A stretch of DNA of 13,707 bases from JAWLFI01 sp041685645. GTDB taxonomy: Bacteria > Bacteroidota > Bacteroidia > Chitinophagales > Saprospiraceae. This document shows positions 1 to 7,037 of the stretch, piece by piece. Made by a program: the position numbers and the translations under genes. Position 1 is the first letter of the stretch. Each line of letters starts with the position of its first letter. The stretch covers positions 1-13,707 of the forward strand of contig JAWLFI010000058.1 of assembly GCA_041685645.1 (NCBI GenBank), given 5' to 3'. The notes beneath the pieces are model-generated. The model was not told the DNA's origin and did not search any database. It worked only from the letters and a program-made list of their open reading frames with translations.

Positions 1-1
1 A

Positions 2-307
2 ACCTTCGAGCAAGTAGCGATTCAGGATGACCTGATCGATAATGCTCAATATTTAAAGGAGGGTGCGATGGTGGATATTCTTTTTCACGCAGAAAAGGAA
101 CTTCCACTAGCCGCCGAGTTGCCGCAACATATGATTTTTGAAATCACTTATACAGAACCCGGCGTGAAAGGAGACACGGCAACAAACACCTTGAAGCCAG
201 CAACGATTGAAACAGGGGCAGAAGTAAAAGTCCCTTTATTTATTGGTAATGGGGAGAAAATCAAGATTGATACGCGAACCGGAGAGTATCTGGAACGCGC
301 AAAATAA
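2..307 (+). CDS. efp: Elongation factor P, C-terminal part (5' end cut by window edge)
   Basis: EF-P binds ribosomes stalled at polyproline stretches and stimulates peptide bond formation. The reading frame is open from base 2, so the gene begins upstream; 101 residues are visible against a usual total of about 185-190. The visible part starts in the middle OB domain (TFEQVAIQDDLIDNAQYL) and runs through the C-terminal OB domain, which carries the family signature region (KPATIETGAEVKVPLFIG, then GEKIKIDTRTGEYLER at the end). The ATG at 68 is an internal methionine and not the start, because the recognisable EF-P sequence continues upstream of it in frame. The N-terminal domain with the residue that enters the peptidyl-transferase centre is outside the window, so its modification type cannot be judged. 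accB follows after 18 nt on the same strand, an arrangement that fits co-transcription. Confidence 0.95.
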   Translation, partial: TFEQVAIQDDLIDNAQYLKEGAMVDILFHAEKELPLAAELPQHMIFEITYTEPGVKGDTATNTLKPATIETGAEVKVPLFIGNGEKIKIDTRTGEYLERAK

Positions 308-325
308 TTCACAAAAATAGAAGTC

Positions 326-868
326 ATGGCAGACTACAAAGAAATTTCGAAACTGATCAAACTGATCTCGGATTCCAACCTTAGTGAATTCAAAATGAAG
401 GATGGAGATTTAGAGGTATCCATCCGTACGGATAAACACGTGAGTGTGAAACAGCAGCAATTAATGGCCCAACAACCCATTTCTCAAGGGCCCCAAAGCG
501 CTCCAGTTACCCCGGCTTCACCGCCTTCTTCACCGCCCATGAATCAGTCAGCTAGTCCATCTCAGGATGAAGGCAGTTCCGGCTCCTCTCAAGGTTCGCA
601 GGAAGCGGAAGATGAGGAAAAGGACTTATTAGAGGTAAAATCACCCATCGTGGGAACTTTCTACAGATCTTCTTCACCAGACAAACCACCTTACGCCAAA
701 GTAGGGGATGAAGTGGAGGTCGGCGATGTGGTGTGTATCGTTGAAGCTATGAAGTTATTCAATGAGATAGAGTCGGAAATAGCCGGTAAGGTGGTCAAGG
801 TATTAGTGGAAGATGCCACGCCGGTAGAATACGATCAAGCTCTGTTTTTGGTAGATCCTAAGGGGTAA
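326..868 (+). CDS. accB: Biotin carboxyl carrier protein of acetyl-CoA carboxylase
   Basis: This 180-residue protein carries the biotin that shuttles CO2 from the carboxylase (AccC) to the carboxyltransferase during malonyl-CoA formation, the first committed step of fatty acid synthesis. Residues 1-38 form the short N-terminal region typical of AccB. Residues about 45-98 are a flexible linker rich in Pro, Ser and Gln that turns acidic at its end. Residues 100-180 are the biotinyl domain, with the EAMKLFNEIE motif placing the biotinylated lysine at K143; the thumb-like segment between the two half-repeats (about 112-125, SSSPDKPPYAKVG) is typical of acetyl-CoA carboxylase carriers. Length is slightly above E. 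coli AccB (156) because of the longer linker. It lies 18 nt after efp and 27 nt before accC, so the three genes are probably one operon, a common arrangement in Bacteroidota. Confidence 0.97.
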   Translation: MADYKEISKLIKLISDSNLSEFKMKDGDLEVSIRTDKHVSVKQQQLMAQQPISQGPQSAPVTPASPPSSPPMNQSASPSQDEGSSGSSQGSQEAEDEEKDLLEVKSPIVGTFYRSSSPDKPPYAKVGDEVEVGDVVCIVEAMKLFNEIESEIAGKVVKVLVEDATPVEYDQALFLVDPKG

Positions 869-895
869 TGAAAATTCCATAAAAGTCAAAGGACT

Positions 896-2239
896 ATGTT
901 TGAAAAGATATTAGTGGCGAACCGAGGGGAAATTGCCCTTCGCGTCATCCGAACTTGCAAGGAGATGGGAATAAAGACGGTTGCTGTTTATTCAAAGGCC
1001 GATAAGGAAAGCTTGCACGTAAGATTTGCAGATGAAGCGGTATGCATTGGACCACCGGCATCTGCGGACTCCTACTTGAATATTCCCAGAATTATGGCCG
1101 CTGTTGAAATCACGAATGCGGATGCCATTCATCCGGGGTATGGATTTTTATCAGAAAATGCAGATTTTGCTGAAGTGTGCAGTGAGTATGGCATCAAATT
1201 CATTGGTCCTAAACCCGAGCACATCCGAAAAATGGGTGATAAAATTACAGCGAAGGAAACCATGATCAAGGCAAATGTGCCTGTGGTGCCCGGCTCGGAA
1301 GGCCTGCTCAAGGATTTATCCAGTGGAAAAAAATTGGCTGCAGGAATTGGCTATCCCGTGATCCTCAAGGCTACCGCAGGTGGTGGTGGAAAAGGTATGC
1401 GCATTGTTCGCAAGGAGAGTGAATTTGAAGAACAATGGGACAGAGCCAGGAAAGAGGCTGCGTCATCCTTTGGCAATGATGGCATATACATCGAAAAATT
1501 TATTGAAGAGCCTCGACATATTGAGTTTCAAATTGTAGGCGATCAACACGGACAGGTCATTCACCTTTCTGAAAGGGACTGTTCTATTCAGCGAAGACAC
1601 CAAAAATTGGTTGAGGAAGCGCCCTCTCCATTCATGACTCCCTCATTGAGAACAAAAATGGGCAAAGCAGCAATTAATGCTGCGAAGAGTATCAATTACG
1701 AAGGCGTGGGCACGGTCGAATTCTTGGTGGATAAGCACAAAAACTTCTATTTCATGGAGATGAATACCCGGATTCAGGTAGAGCATCCGGTAACAGAAGA
1801 AGTAATAGATCACGATTTGATTAAGGAACAGATTAAAGTGGCTGCAGGAGGCAAGGTGGGAAAGAAAAATTACCTCCCCAAAATGCATGCCATTGAATGC
1901 CGAATTAATGCGGAAGATGTATTTCACAACTTTCGGCCGTCTCCCGGACTGATTCAGTCATTTCACTCACCTAAAGGGCATGGGGTTCGAGTAGATACTC
2001 ACGTTTATGCGGGTTATTCCGTTCCCCCGTATTACGATTCCATGATTGCAAAATTGATTTGTAGAGCTCAGACCCGGGAAGAGTGCATAAGTAAAATGCA
2101 GAGAGCCCTGGATGAATTTGTGATTGAGGGAATCAAGACCACCGTGCCTTTTCACCAGCGGCTCATGATGAATGAAGATTTTAGAAGTGGCAATTTCCAC
2201 ACGGGCTTTTTGGATACTTTCAAAATGAAAGACGAGTAG
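896..2239 (+). CDS. accC: Biotin carboxylase subunit of acetyl-CoA carboxylase
   Basis: AccC carboxylates the biotin on AccB using ATP and bicarbonate. The 447-residue length and the start (MFEKILVANRGEIALRVIRT) match the family. The order is a biotin-carboxylase N-domain (1-113), an ATP-grasp domain (about 115-320) with the glycine-rich loop GGGGKGMR at 162-169, and the C-domain (about 330-440). Expected active-site residues are all present: K158, H208, the ERDCSIQRRHQK block at 226-237 with C229, E288, N290, R292 and E296 in MEMNTRIQVEH, and R336 in ECRINAE. Nothing looks broken. It follows accB by 27 nt. An 8-bp inverted repeat begins exactly at its stop codon, and a 254-nt non-coding gap follows, so this probably ends the efp-accB-accC transcript. 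Confidence 0.98.
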   Translation: MFEKILVANRGEIALRVIRTCKEMGIKTVAVYSKADKESLHVRFADEAVCIGPPASADSYLNIPRIMAAVEITNADAIHPGYGFLSENADFAEVCSEYGIKFIGPKPEHIRKMGDKITAKETMIKANVPVVPGSEGLLKDLSSGKKLAAGIGYPVILKATAGGGGKGMRIVRKESEFEEQWDRARKEAASSFGNDGIYIEKFIEEPRHIEFQIVGDQHGQVIHLSERDCSIQRRHQKLVEEAPSPFMTPSLRTKMGKAAINAAKSINYEGVGTVEFLVDKHKNFYFMEMNTRIQVEHPVTEEVIDHDLIKEQIKVAAGGKVGKKNYLPKMHAIECRINAEDVFHNFRPSPGLIQSFHSPKGHGVRVDTHVYAGYSVPPYYDSMIAKLICRAQTREECISKMQRALDEFVIEGIKTTVPFHQRLMMNEDFRSGNFHTGFLDTFKMKDE

Positions 2240-2254
2240 TTTTCCTGAAAACTA
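2237..2254 (+). terminator. Inverted repeat at the accC stop codon, possible weak transcript end
   Basis: TAGTTTTC at 2237-2244 is the exact reverse complement of GAAAACTA at 2247-2254, separated by CT. The repeat starts with the accC stop codon. The stem is A+T-rich and no long T run follows, so it is a poor classical intrinsic terminator. It may help define the 3' end of the accC message or protect it. The call as a terminator is inference from position only. Confidence 0.3.
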
Positions 2255-2288
2255 ATTGCTGAAGATATTACCTGACTGGGTGAGGGAT

Positions 2289-2426
2289 AGTAGGTGGCCC
2301 GCGCCGAAGGCGCCGGGCGTCCCGAGGCCGGCTACTGACGGACTCGAGGACCGATAGCACCGCATAGCCCGACCCCGAGTCCTCGAGCTGCGCTGCCGCG
2401 AAGTCTCGAGACGAGGGGGCACCCCC
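2289..2426. repeat. GC-rich, highly palindromic intergenic element, about 138 nt
   Basis: By hand count about 73% of 2291-2426 is G or C, far above the surrounding genes, and the edges are abrupt: A+T-rich sequence resumes at 2427. Several stems are visible. One is a nested hairpin GCCCG/CGGGC (2297-2301 with 2314-2318) plus CGCC/GGCG (2302-2305 with 2309-2312) around GAA. An enclosing arm AGTAG/CTACT (2289-2293 with 2332-2336) continues into GGCC/GGCC (2296-2299 with 2326-2329). There is a 9-bp stem CTCGAGGAC/GTCCTCGAG (2343-2351 with 2379-2387). A perfect 10-nt palindrome GTCTCGAGAC lies at 2403-2412, and GGGGG-CA-CCCCC at 2415-2426. CTCGAG occurs three times (2343, 2382, 2405). This is the look of a dispersed extragenic palindromic repeat or a structured RNA. 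No second copy lies in this window, so the repeat call is inference. Confidence 0.5.
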
Positions 2427-2481
2427 TAAAAATTATAATAGTAATGAGGGGACGATTCCGAAGTAAAGGAGTGAACTTTCT

Positions 2482-2489
2482 TATCTTTG
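2482..2489 (+). promoter_or_regulatory. Probable Bacteroidota-type -7 promoter box for the ABC exporter
   Basis: TATCTTTG matches the TAnnTTTG -7 consensus of the primary sigma factor in Bacteroidota. It ends 4 nt before the exporter ATG at 2494, so transcription would begin at or within a few bases of the start codon and the mRNA would be leaderless or nearly so. No clear TTTG -33 box is visible 19-21 nt upstream, which lowers confidence. Confidence 0.45.
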
Positions 2490-2493
2490 AGGT

Positions 2494-4317
2494 ATGAGTT
2501 ATTTACGACATATTCTGGGTTTTGTGAAGCCTTATAAGAAGGAGTTTATCGCTTCGTTTTTCTTTAATATTTTAACGGTTTTCTTTTCACTCGTATCTAT
2601 TTCTGCGCTCGTTCCTGTGCTCAATATCATTTTTGATGCGACGGATCCACAAGCCGAGTTTGTGCCCTATGAAGGACTGGGGGATTTGAAGGATTATGTA
2701 TTGGGGAATATAAATTATTGGATTGTTAGCCAGTTGGAGGTGATGAGTAAAAAGGACTTGCTGCTGCGGGTAATTCTGTTCACCGGAGTGTTGTTTTTGC
2801 TCAAGAATTTGTTTAGGTATTTGAGTCGGGCGATGTTGATTTTAATTCAAAATGGGGTAGAGCGAGATTTGCGCAATGCTTTGCATGCTAAGATTTTGGA
2901 TTTGGAATTGGGTTTTTATTCTCGAAATAGGAAGGGGGATTTGTTGGCGAGAATTACGACTGATTTGCACGAAATTCAATGGGCCATTTTAGCATCAATT
3001 CACAAGATGGTGCAGGATCCCCTTATGATTTTAGGGACTTTGGTCTTTTTGTTTTTGTTCTCCATGCACTTGACTATTTATGTTTTGATATTACTTCCCT
3101 TTGCGGCCTATTTGATTTCTGTAGTGGGGAAAAAGCTCAAAGCTCCTTCTCAGCGGGCAAAAAAGGAAATTGGTCGAATTGTCTCTCTGATGGAAGAGCA
3201 TTTGGGGGCTCTTTTGATAATAAAATCCTTTCAAGCTGAAGATCGATTGCACGAATCATTTCAATCTTCCAATCAATACTACAAAAAGAATATGGATCAC
3301 ATGCTGCTGTTGAGAAATTTGTCTTCACCGGTCAGTGAGATGCTTGGATTTATGCTGATTGCAGCTATTATTTGGTATGGAGGTTATCTTATATTAGACG
3401 AGAATAGTCTATCTCCTTCTGTATTTATCGCTTATATACTGTTGTTTTATCAGATTATCCCTCCTTCGAAAAGTTTGAGTCAGACCCTGTACGATATCAA
3501 TCGGGCTGAAGCCTCTAGCCAGCGCGTTTTGGAATTGCTGCATACTCAAAATGAGTTGCCGATGATCGATGATCCGATAAAAATTGATGGCATAGGAGAG
3601 GGGATCCGATTTAGTGATGTGAGCTTCAACTATGGAGAGAATGCAGTGATTCGCGATCTCAATTTGTTCATTCCCGCCGGAAAGACCTACGCTTTTGTTG
3701 GTGAGTCGGGCAGTGGAAAAACGACACTGTTGTCTCTTTTGAACAGGCTGTACGATGTGACTTCCGGTTCTATAACTATAGATGAAGTGGATTTGAGGTC
3801 ACTGGATAAACGTGCGCTGAGAAATATGTTTGGATATATTTCTCAGGATCCCGTATTATTTAACGACACAGTGCGAAATAATTTGTGGTTAGCCGACCCG
3901 GAAGCGAGTGAGGAGGAGATGATTGATGCGCTTCGAGCAGCGAATGCCTGGGAGTTTGTAGAAAAAATGCCTGAGCAATTGGACACTCGGGTAGGTGAAC
4001 GCGGTGGAAATTTAAGCGGCGGGCAAAGGCAGCGGATAGCCATAGCGCGGGCAATTCTAAAAGATCCTGATGTAATGATTCTAGATGAGGCGACTTCGGC
4101 TTTAGATTCTGAGTCTGAGCGTTCTGTGCAGGAGGCCCTGGATCATTTAATGCAAGATAGAACGGCTATTGTGGTAGCTCATCGATTATCGACGGTAAAC
4201 AATGCAGATAGAATTATTGTTCTACAGGATGGACAGATCATCGAACAAGGCAGTCACGAAGAACTGTTGAGTATGAAAGGAGTGTATCAAAACTTAGTCC
4301 ATTTGCAAAATGTGTAA
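2494..4317 (+). CDS. ABC exporter, fused membrane and ATPase domains (MsbA/lipid-exporter-like)
   Basis: This 607-residue half-transporter should work as a homodimer in the inner membrane, exporting a hydrophobic or lipid-like substrate with ATP. Hydrophobic stretches consistent with six transmembrane helices lie at about 18-47, 91-117, 172-190, 192-211, 279-300 and 307-323. The nucleotide-binding domain covers about 370-607 and is complete: A-loop tyrosine Y380, Walker A GESGSGKT at 403-410, Q-loop Q451, signature LSGGQ at 507-511, Walker B VMILDE at 527-532, and H-loop H563. Length and architecture fit MsbA-like and related exporters; the substrate cannot be read from sequence, and a peptide or drug exporter is also possible. 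The chosen ATG gives a natural N-terminus (MSYLRHILGFVKPYKKEF) and sits immediately after a promoter-like box. A GC-rich folded element lies upstream, and the next gene follows after 58 nt. Confidence 0.92.
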   Translation: MSYLRHILGFVKPYKKEFIASFFFNILTVFFSLVSISALVPVLNIIFDATDPQAEFVPYEGLGDLKDYVLGNINYWIVSQLEVMSKKDLLLRVILFTGVLFLLKNLFRYLSRAMLILIQNGVERDLRNALHAKILDLELGFYSRNRKGDLLARITTDLHEIQWAILASIHKMVQDPLMILGTLVFLFLFSMHLTIYVLILLPFAAYLISVVGKKLKAPSQRAKKEIGRIVSLMEEHLGALLIIKSFQAEDRLHESFQSSNQYYKKNMDHMLLLRNLSSPVSEMLGFMLIAAIIWYGGYLILDENSLSPSVFIAYILLFYQIIPPSKSLSQTLYDINRAEASSQRVLELLHTQNELPMIDDPIKIDGIGEGIRFSDVSFNYGENAVIRDLNLFIPAGKTYAFVGESGSGKTTLLSLLNRLYDVTSGSITIDEVDLRSLDKRALRNMFGYISQDPVLFNDTVRNNLWLADPEASEEEMIDALRAANAWEFVEKMPEQLDTRVGERGGNLSGGQRQRIAIARAILKDPDVMILDEATSALDSESERSVQEALDHLMQDRTAIVVAHRLSTVNNADRIIVLQDGQIIEQGSHEELLSMKGVYQNLVHLQNV

Positions 4318-4320
4318 ATT

Positions 4321-4338
4321 TATCGTAATTTTACGATA
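4321..4338. promoter_or_regulatory. Perfect 18-nt palindrome, candidate operator or RNA hairpin
   Basis: TATCGTAA (4321-4328) and TTACGATA (4331-4338) are exact reverse complements separated by TT. The site lies 3 nt after the stop codon of the exporter gene and 37 nt before the ATG of the T9SS cargo gene. Its size and symmetry suit a dimeric helix-turn-helix repressor. It lacks a T run, so it does not look like a standard intrinsic terminator. No cognate regulator gene is in the window. Function is inference. Confidence 0.4.
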
Positions 4339-4375
4339 GTGGAATCTTATAACTAAAGGATATAATCGATAAAGG

Positions 4376-5512
4376 ATGAACAAAATATTTACAATAATCT
4401 TATTTATAGTATCCTCAGCCCTAGTTGTTCAAGGCCAAATCACTATTTCCAGTAGTACTTTACCTACTTCGGGTGATACCTTGCGCACGCATATCGATCC
4501 AGCACCTACCTTCTCATTTGACTCCACACCTCAAGAAGATGGTGATTGGACGTTCAATGACCTCAATTCGGCTACAGTTTTGGAGACTATTTTTTCAGAC
4601 CCGACAGTGGGAAGTAGTACGGGTTTTCCCTCCGCCACCTCGGTGACAGTTACCCCAGAAGGAACTGAATTTTATTATTTCACAGACGATATGGGGCTTC
4701 ACGAATTGGGATTGTACGGTTTAGATCCCATCGCGGGTACATTAGAAGTCGATGCCGAGTATTCGAGTCCGTTGACTGTGCGACACGCACCTTTGAATTA
4801 CGGGGATGAAAATTCGCAAGCTACCGGCCTTTATTATCCGATTCCTTTGTCGCTGATCCCAGACACATTACTAAACGAGTTGCCGATTCAACCCGATTCA
4901 TTGAGACTGAATGTTTCCCTACAGCGCGATGATGTGGTGGATGGATGGGGAACTGCAACTGTTAATGATGTTGTGTATGATGTGCTCAGAGAGCGACGGG
5001 AAGAAATTCGACAAATCAAAGTGGAAGCTCTTTTACCCTTTTTGGGCTGGCAAGATGTTTCCGGAGTAATTGAGGAGCTTGCACCTGGATTTGGTGTTGG
5101 CGAACCCGATACCATTGTGTCGTATAATTTTTTCACCGATACGGAAATCGAGCCCATAGCGGTTGTTAATGTGGATGGTGAAGACAATCCCATTTCCATT
5201 GAATATAAGGCTAATGGCCTGACGAGTTCCGATCCTACGCCAAATGCCAGAAAACTGGAGGTTACAGCTTCTCCGAATCCCAGTATAGGTATTCTGGAAT
5301 TCATGTTTAAAGGAGCTCCCGCAGATAGATATCGCATTCAGGTCAGAAATATCGTAGGACAATCCTTGTGGGAAGATTCTCTATACATAGATGGGAAAGC
5401 TCGACTATCCGCCGATTTGACTCATCTGAATCGGGGCACTTACTTCTACACGATTTTTGACTCCAATGGCAACCCGCTTGTGACGCAGCGACTCGTCTTT
5501 ATTCGTGCGTAA
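4376..5512 (+). CDS. Secreted protein of unknown function with type IX secretion sorting domain
   Basis: The 378-residue product starts with a Sec signal peptide (MNKIFTIILFIVSSALVVQG, cleavage near residue 20). Residues about 294-378 form a type A T9SS C-terminal sorting domain: VTASPNPSIG with the PNP turn at 300-302, a region with VRNIVGQSLWE, then LNRGTYFYTIF and the closing strand LVTQRLVFIR. The protein should cross the outer membrane by T9SS and be released or surface-anchored after the domain is removed. The middle (about 21-290) is rich in Asp, Thr, Ser and Pro, with a segment VLRERREEIRQIKVEALLPFLGWQDVSG. I do not recognise an enzymatic motif there, so no function is assigned. It follows the exporter by 58 nt and overlaps the next gene by 8 nt, so the latter pair is probably translationally coupled. 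Confidence 0.85.
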   Translation: MNKIFTIILFIVSSALVVQGQITISSSTLPTSGDTLRTHIDPAPTFSFDSTPQEDGDWTFNDLNSATVLETIFSDPTVGSSTGFPSATSVTVTPEGTEFYYFTDDMGLHELGLYGLDPIAGTLEVDAEYSSPLTVRHAPLNYGDENSQATGLYYPIPLSLIPDTLLNELPIQPDSLRLNVSLQRDDVVDGWGTATVNDVVYDVLRERREEIRQIKVEALLPFLGWQDVSGVIEELAPGFGVGEPDTIVSYNFFTDTEIEPIAVVNVDGEDNPISIEYKANGLTSSDPTPNARKLEVTASPNPSIGILEFMFKGAPADRYRIQVRNIVGQSLWEDSLYIDGKARLSADLTHLNRGTYFYTIFDSNGNPLVTQRLVFIRA

Positions 5513-6449
5513 TTTCTTAGCTCATTCGGTGGACTTTCAAATACCTACACGTCTCCAAAAATTAGAAAATTTTGAGGGAAAAGCTTCTCTGTGGGTAAAA
5601 CGCGACGATGAAATTCACCCGTCTATTTCCGGAAATAAGTGGAGAAAACTAAAAGGCTTCCTTTCCGAGGCAGTCCCCAAAGCCATTCTCACTATTGGTG
5701 GGCCCTTTTCCAATCATTTGCACGCTACTGCAGCATTGTGTCATTCACTGTCTATCCCGTGTACTCTTATCGTTAGAGGACTGGATGCTGACTTGTCCAA
5801 TCCTACCTTGAAGGACGTAGTGGCGTGGAATGGAAATGTGATTCGAGTGAGCCGGGAACAATACAGAGATATCCGGGAAAGAAAAATTGATCCTATAAAA
5901 ATGTTTGGACTGGCCGATGCACTGTTTATTCCCGAGGGAGGCATGGGGGAAAAGGGTCTGGAGGGACAGGAGGAATTAGCATTGGAAATTCATTCTCAGC
6001 TAGGAGGATGGCCGGATGCTATTGTGTTGCCAGTAGGGACGGGAACCACAGCTATTGGTTTGCGGACTTTTGTCCCGAATTCGTGTCGTATCATTGGCGT
6101 GCGTTGTGTTCTGGATGATGGATTACTCGAGCGATGGAGAAATCGCTTGGATTTTGAGAATTCTTCTGTACCCGAAATCCTTACTTCTTATGAATGGAGG
6201 GGCTTCGGTCGGTATGATAGTAAATTATTGGAGTGGATCGAGGCCTGTGCGCAAAAATGGGATATTCCTTTGGATATTATATATAATGGCAAAGCTTTTT
6301 ATGCATTGGATCAGTTGTTTCGCCAGGGAGAGTTCGGTGAAAGCCAAAAAATCGTGTATCTGCACACCGGAGGGCTGCAGGGCAATCGAAGTCTAACATA
6401 TTTTCAAGAGAAAAAGAATAGGAGAAATGCCGGAGGTGCGGAGGGGTGA
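5505..6449 (+). CDS. PLP-dependent ACC deaminase / D-cysteine desulfhydrase family enzyme
   Basis: The protein (314 residues from GTG at 5505) belongs to the fold-type II PLP family that includes 1-aminocyclopropane-1-carboxylate deaminase and D-cysteine desulfhydrase. Visible features are WVKRDDEIHP (30-39), the PLP-lysine motif SGNKWRKLK with K45, the GGPFSNHLHA loop (65-74) whose S69/N70 match the substrate-contacting Ser-Asn of the family, the phosphate-binding loop GTGTT at 178-182, and HTGGLQG at 287-293. The reaction is probably alpha,beta-elimination of D-cysteine or a related amino acid, but the exact substrate cannot be decided here. The GTG start lies inside the end of the preceding gene (8-nt overlap). 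A second GTG at 5529 would remove 8 residues and also gives a plausible N-terminus; no ATG is available before the conserved region. The gene converges on purN with only 6 nt between the stop codons. Confidence 0.88.
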   Translation: MRNFLAHSVDFQIPTRLQKLENFEGKASLWVKRDDEIHPSISGNKWRKLKGFLSEAVPKAILTIGGPFSNHLHATAALCHSLSIPCTLIVRGLDADLSNPTLKDVVAWNGNVIRVSREQYRDIRERKIDPIKMFGLADALFIPEGGMGEKGLEGQEELALEIHSQLGGWPDAIVLPVGTGTTAIGLRTFVPNSCRIIGVRCVLDDGLLERWRNRLDFENSSVPEILTSYEWRGFGRYDSKLLEWIEACAQKWDIPLDIIYNGKAFYALDQLFRQGEFGESQKIVYLHTGGLQGNRSLTYFQEKKNRRNAGGAEG

Positions 6450-6455
6450 GATTTC

Positions 6456-7037
6456 TTACTTTCCTTGCAAACACCATTTTCGAATGATCTGAGGGTAGTA
6501 CTTTATCTCTAATTGCCTGACTTTCTCTTCTATATCTTTAGGGTTGTCAGCTGAAGACAGAGGTACCGTTTTTTGAAAGATAATTTCACCTGAATCATAT
6601 TGAGAGGAAACAATGTGGATAGTAATTCCGGATTCTTTTTCCCCGTTGTTTTTAACCGCTCGGTGGACAGCAGATCCATACATGCCTTTTCCGCCATATT
6701 TTGGTAGTAAGGCGGGATGTATATTTAGGATTCTGTTCGGAAAGGCATCAATTAAGTGCTCGGGAATGAGTTTGAGATATCCTGCAAGCACGATGTGTGT
6801 CACCTCGTATGTATCTTGTAGTAGAGGAAGAAGGGTGGTCGGGGTCTTGATGTCGCCGGCAGATAAAATCTCATGAGGGATGTGAAGTTTTTCACTTCTT
6901 GCAATGACACCCGCATTGGGATTGTTGGTTATTACGACGGGAACAGTGAATTCCGAATATGATTGAAAATCCTGGATAATATTTTCAGCATTCGATCCGG
7001 ATCCGCTGGCGAAGATGGCAACTTTAAAACTGGTCAT
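6456..7037 (-). CDS. purN: Phosphoribosylglycinamide formyltransferase (GAR transformylase)
   Basis: PurN transfers a formyl group from 10-formyltetrahydrofolate to glycinamide ribonucleotide, the third step of purine synthesis. The 193-residue length is normal. The N-terminal phosphate-binding loop ASGSGSN is at 10-16, the folate and catalytic region contains AGYLKLIP (85-92), NIHPALLP with N105 and H107, and the catalytic aspartate is D148 in QYDSGEII. These match N106, H108 and D144 of the E. coli enzyme. Its start overlaps the stop of the upstream porD gene by 4 nt (ATGA), so translation is likely coupled and purN is the last gene of the bamD operon. In many relatives the DNA repair gene recN follows the DUF4835 gene; purN in that place is a local difference. 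The gene ends tail to tail with the PLP enzyme. Confidence 0.96.
   Translation of the reverse strand: MTSFKVAIFASGSGSNAENIIQDFQSYSEFTVPVVITNNPNAGVIARSEKLHIPHEILSAGDIKTPTTLLPLLQDTYEVTHIVLAGYLKLIPEHLIDAFPNRILNIHPALLPKYGGKGMYGSAVHRAVKNNGEKESGITIHIVSSQYDSGEIIFQKTVPLSSADNPKDIEEKVRQLEIKYYPQIIRKWCLQGK

Noticed and set aside
68..307. A separate 79-residue protein starting at the ATG at 68
   Set aside because: The same frame is open to base 2 and its upstream part is also EF-P sequence, so this is the end of efp and not a small gene.
2280..2357. A 25-codon frame from GTG across the GC-rich block
   Set aside because: It is very short, has no plausible start signal, and its Pro/Ala/Arg-rich product is what any GC-rich palindromic DNA would give.
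2289..2426. A self-cleaving ribozyme or known riboswitch in the GC-rich block
   Set aside because: The stems do not match the conserved cores I know (hammerhead, twister, HDV-like, or common metabolite riboswitches), and the downstream exporter promoter lies outside the block.
4361..4366. TATAAT as an E. coli-type -10 box before the T9SS cargo gene
   Set aside because: Bacteroidota primary sigma factor uses TAnnTTTG, no TTGACA-like partner is present, and A+T-rich spacers give TATAAT easily by chance.
4888..5337. A 149-codon open frame on the minus strand inside the T9SS cargo gene
   Set aside because: It is antisense to a protein with a clear signal peptide and sorting domain, has no recognisable motif, and is low-complexity Ser/Thr-rich as expected of a shadow frame.
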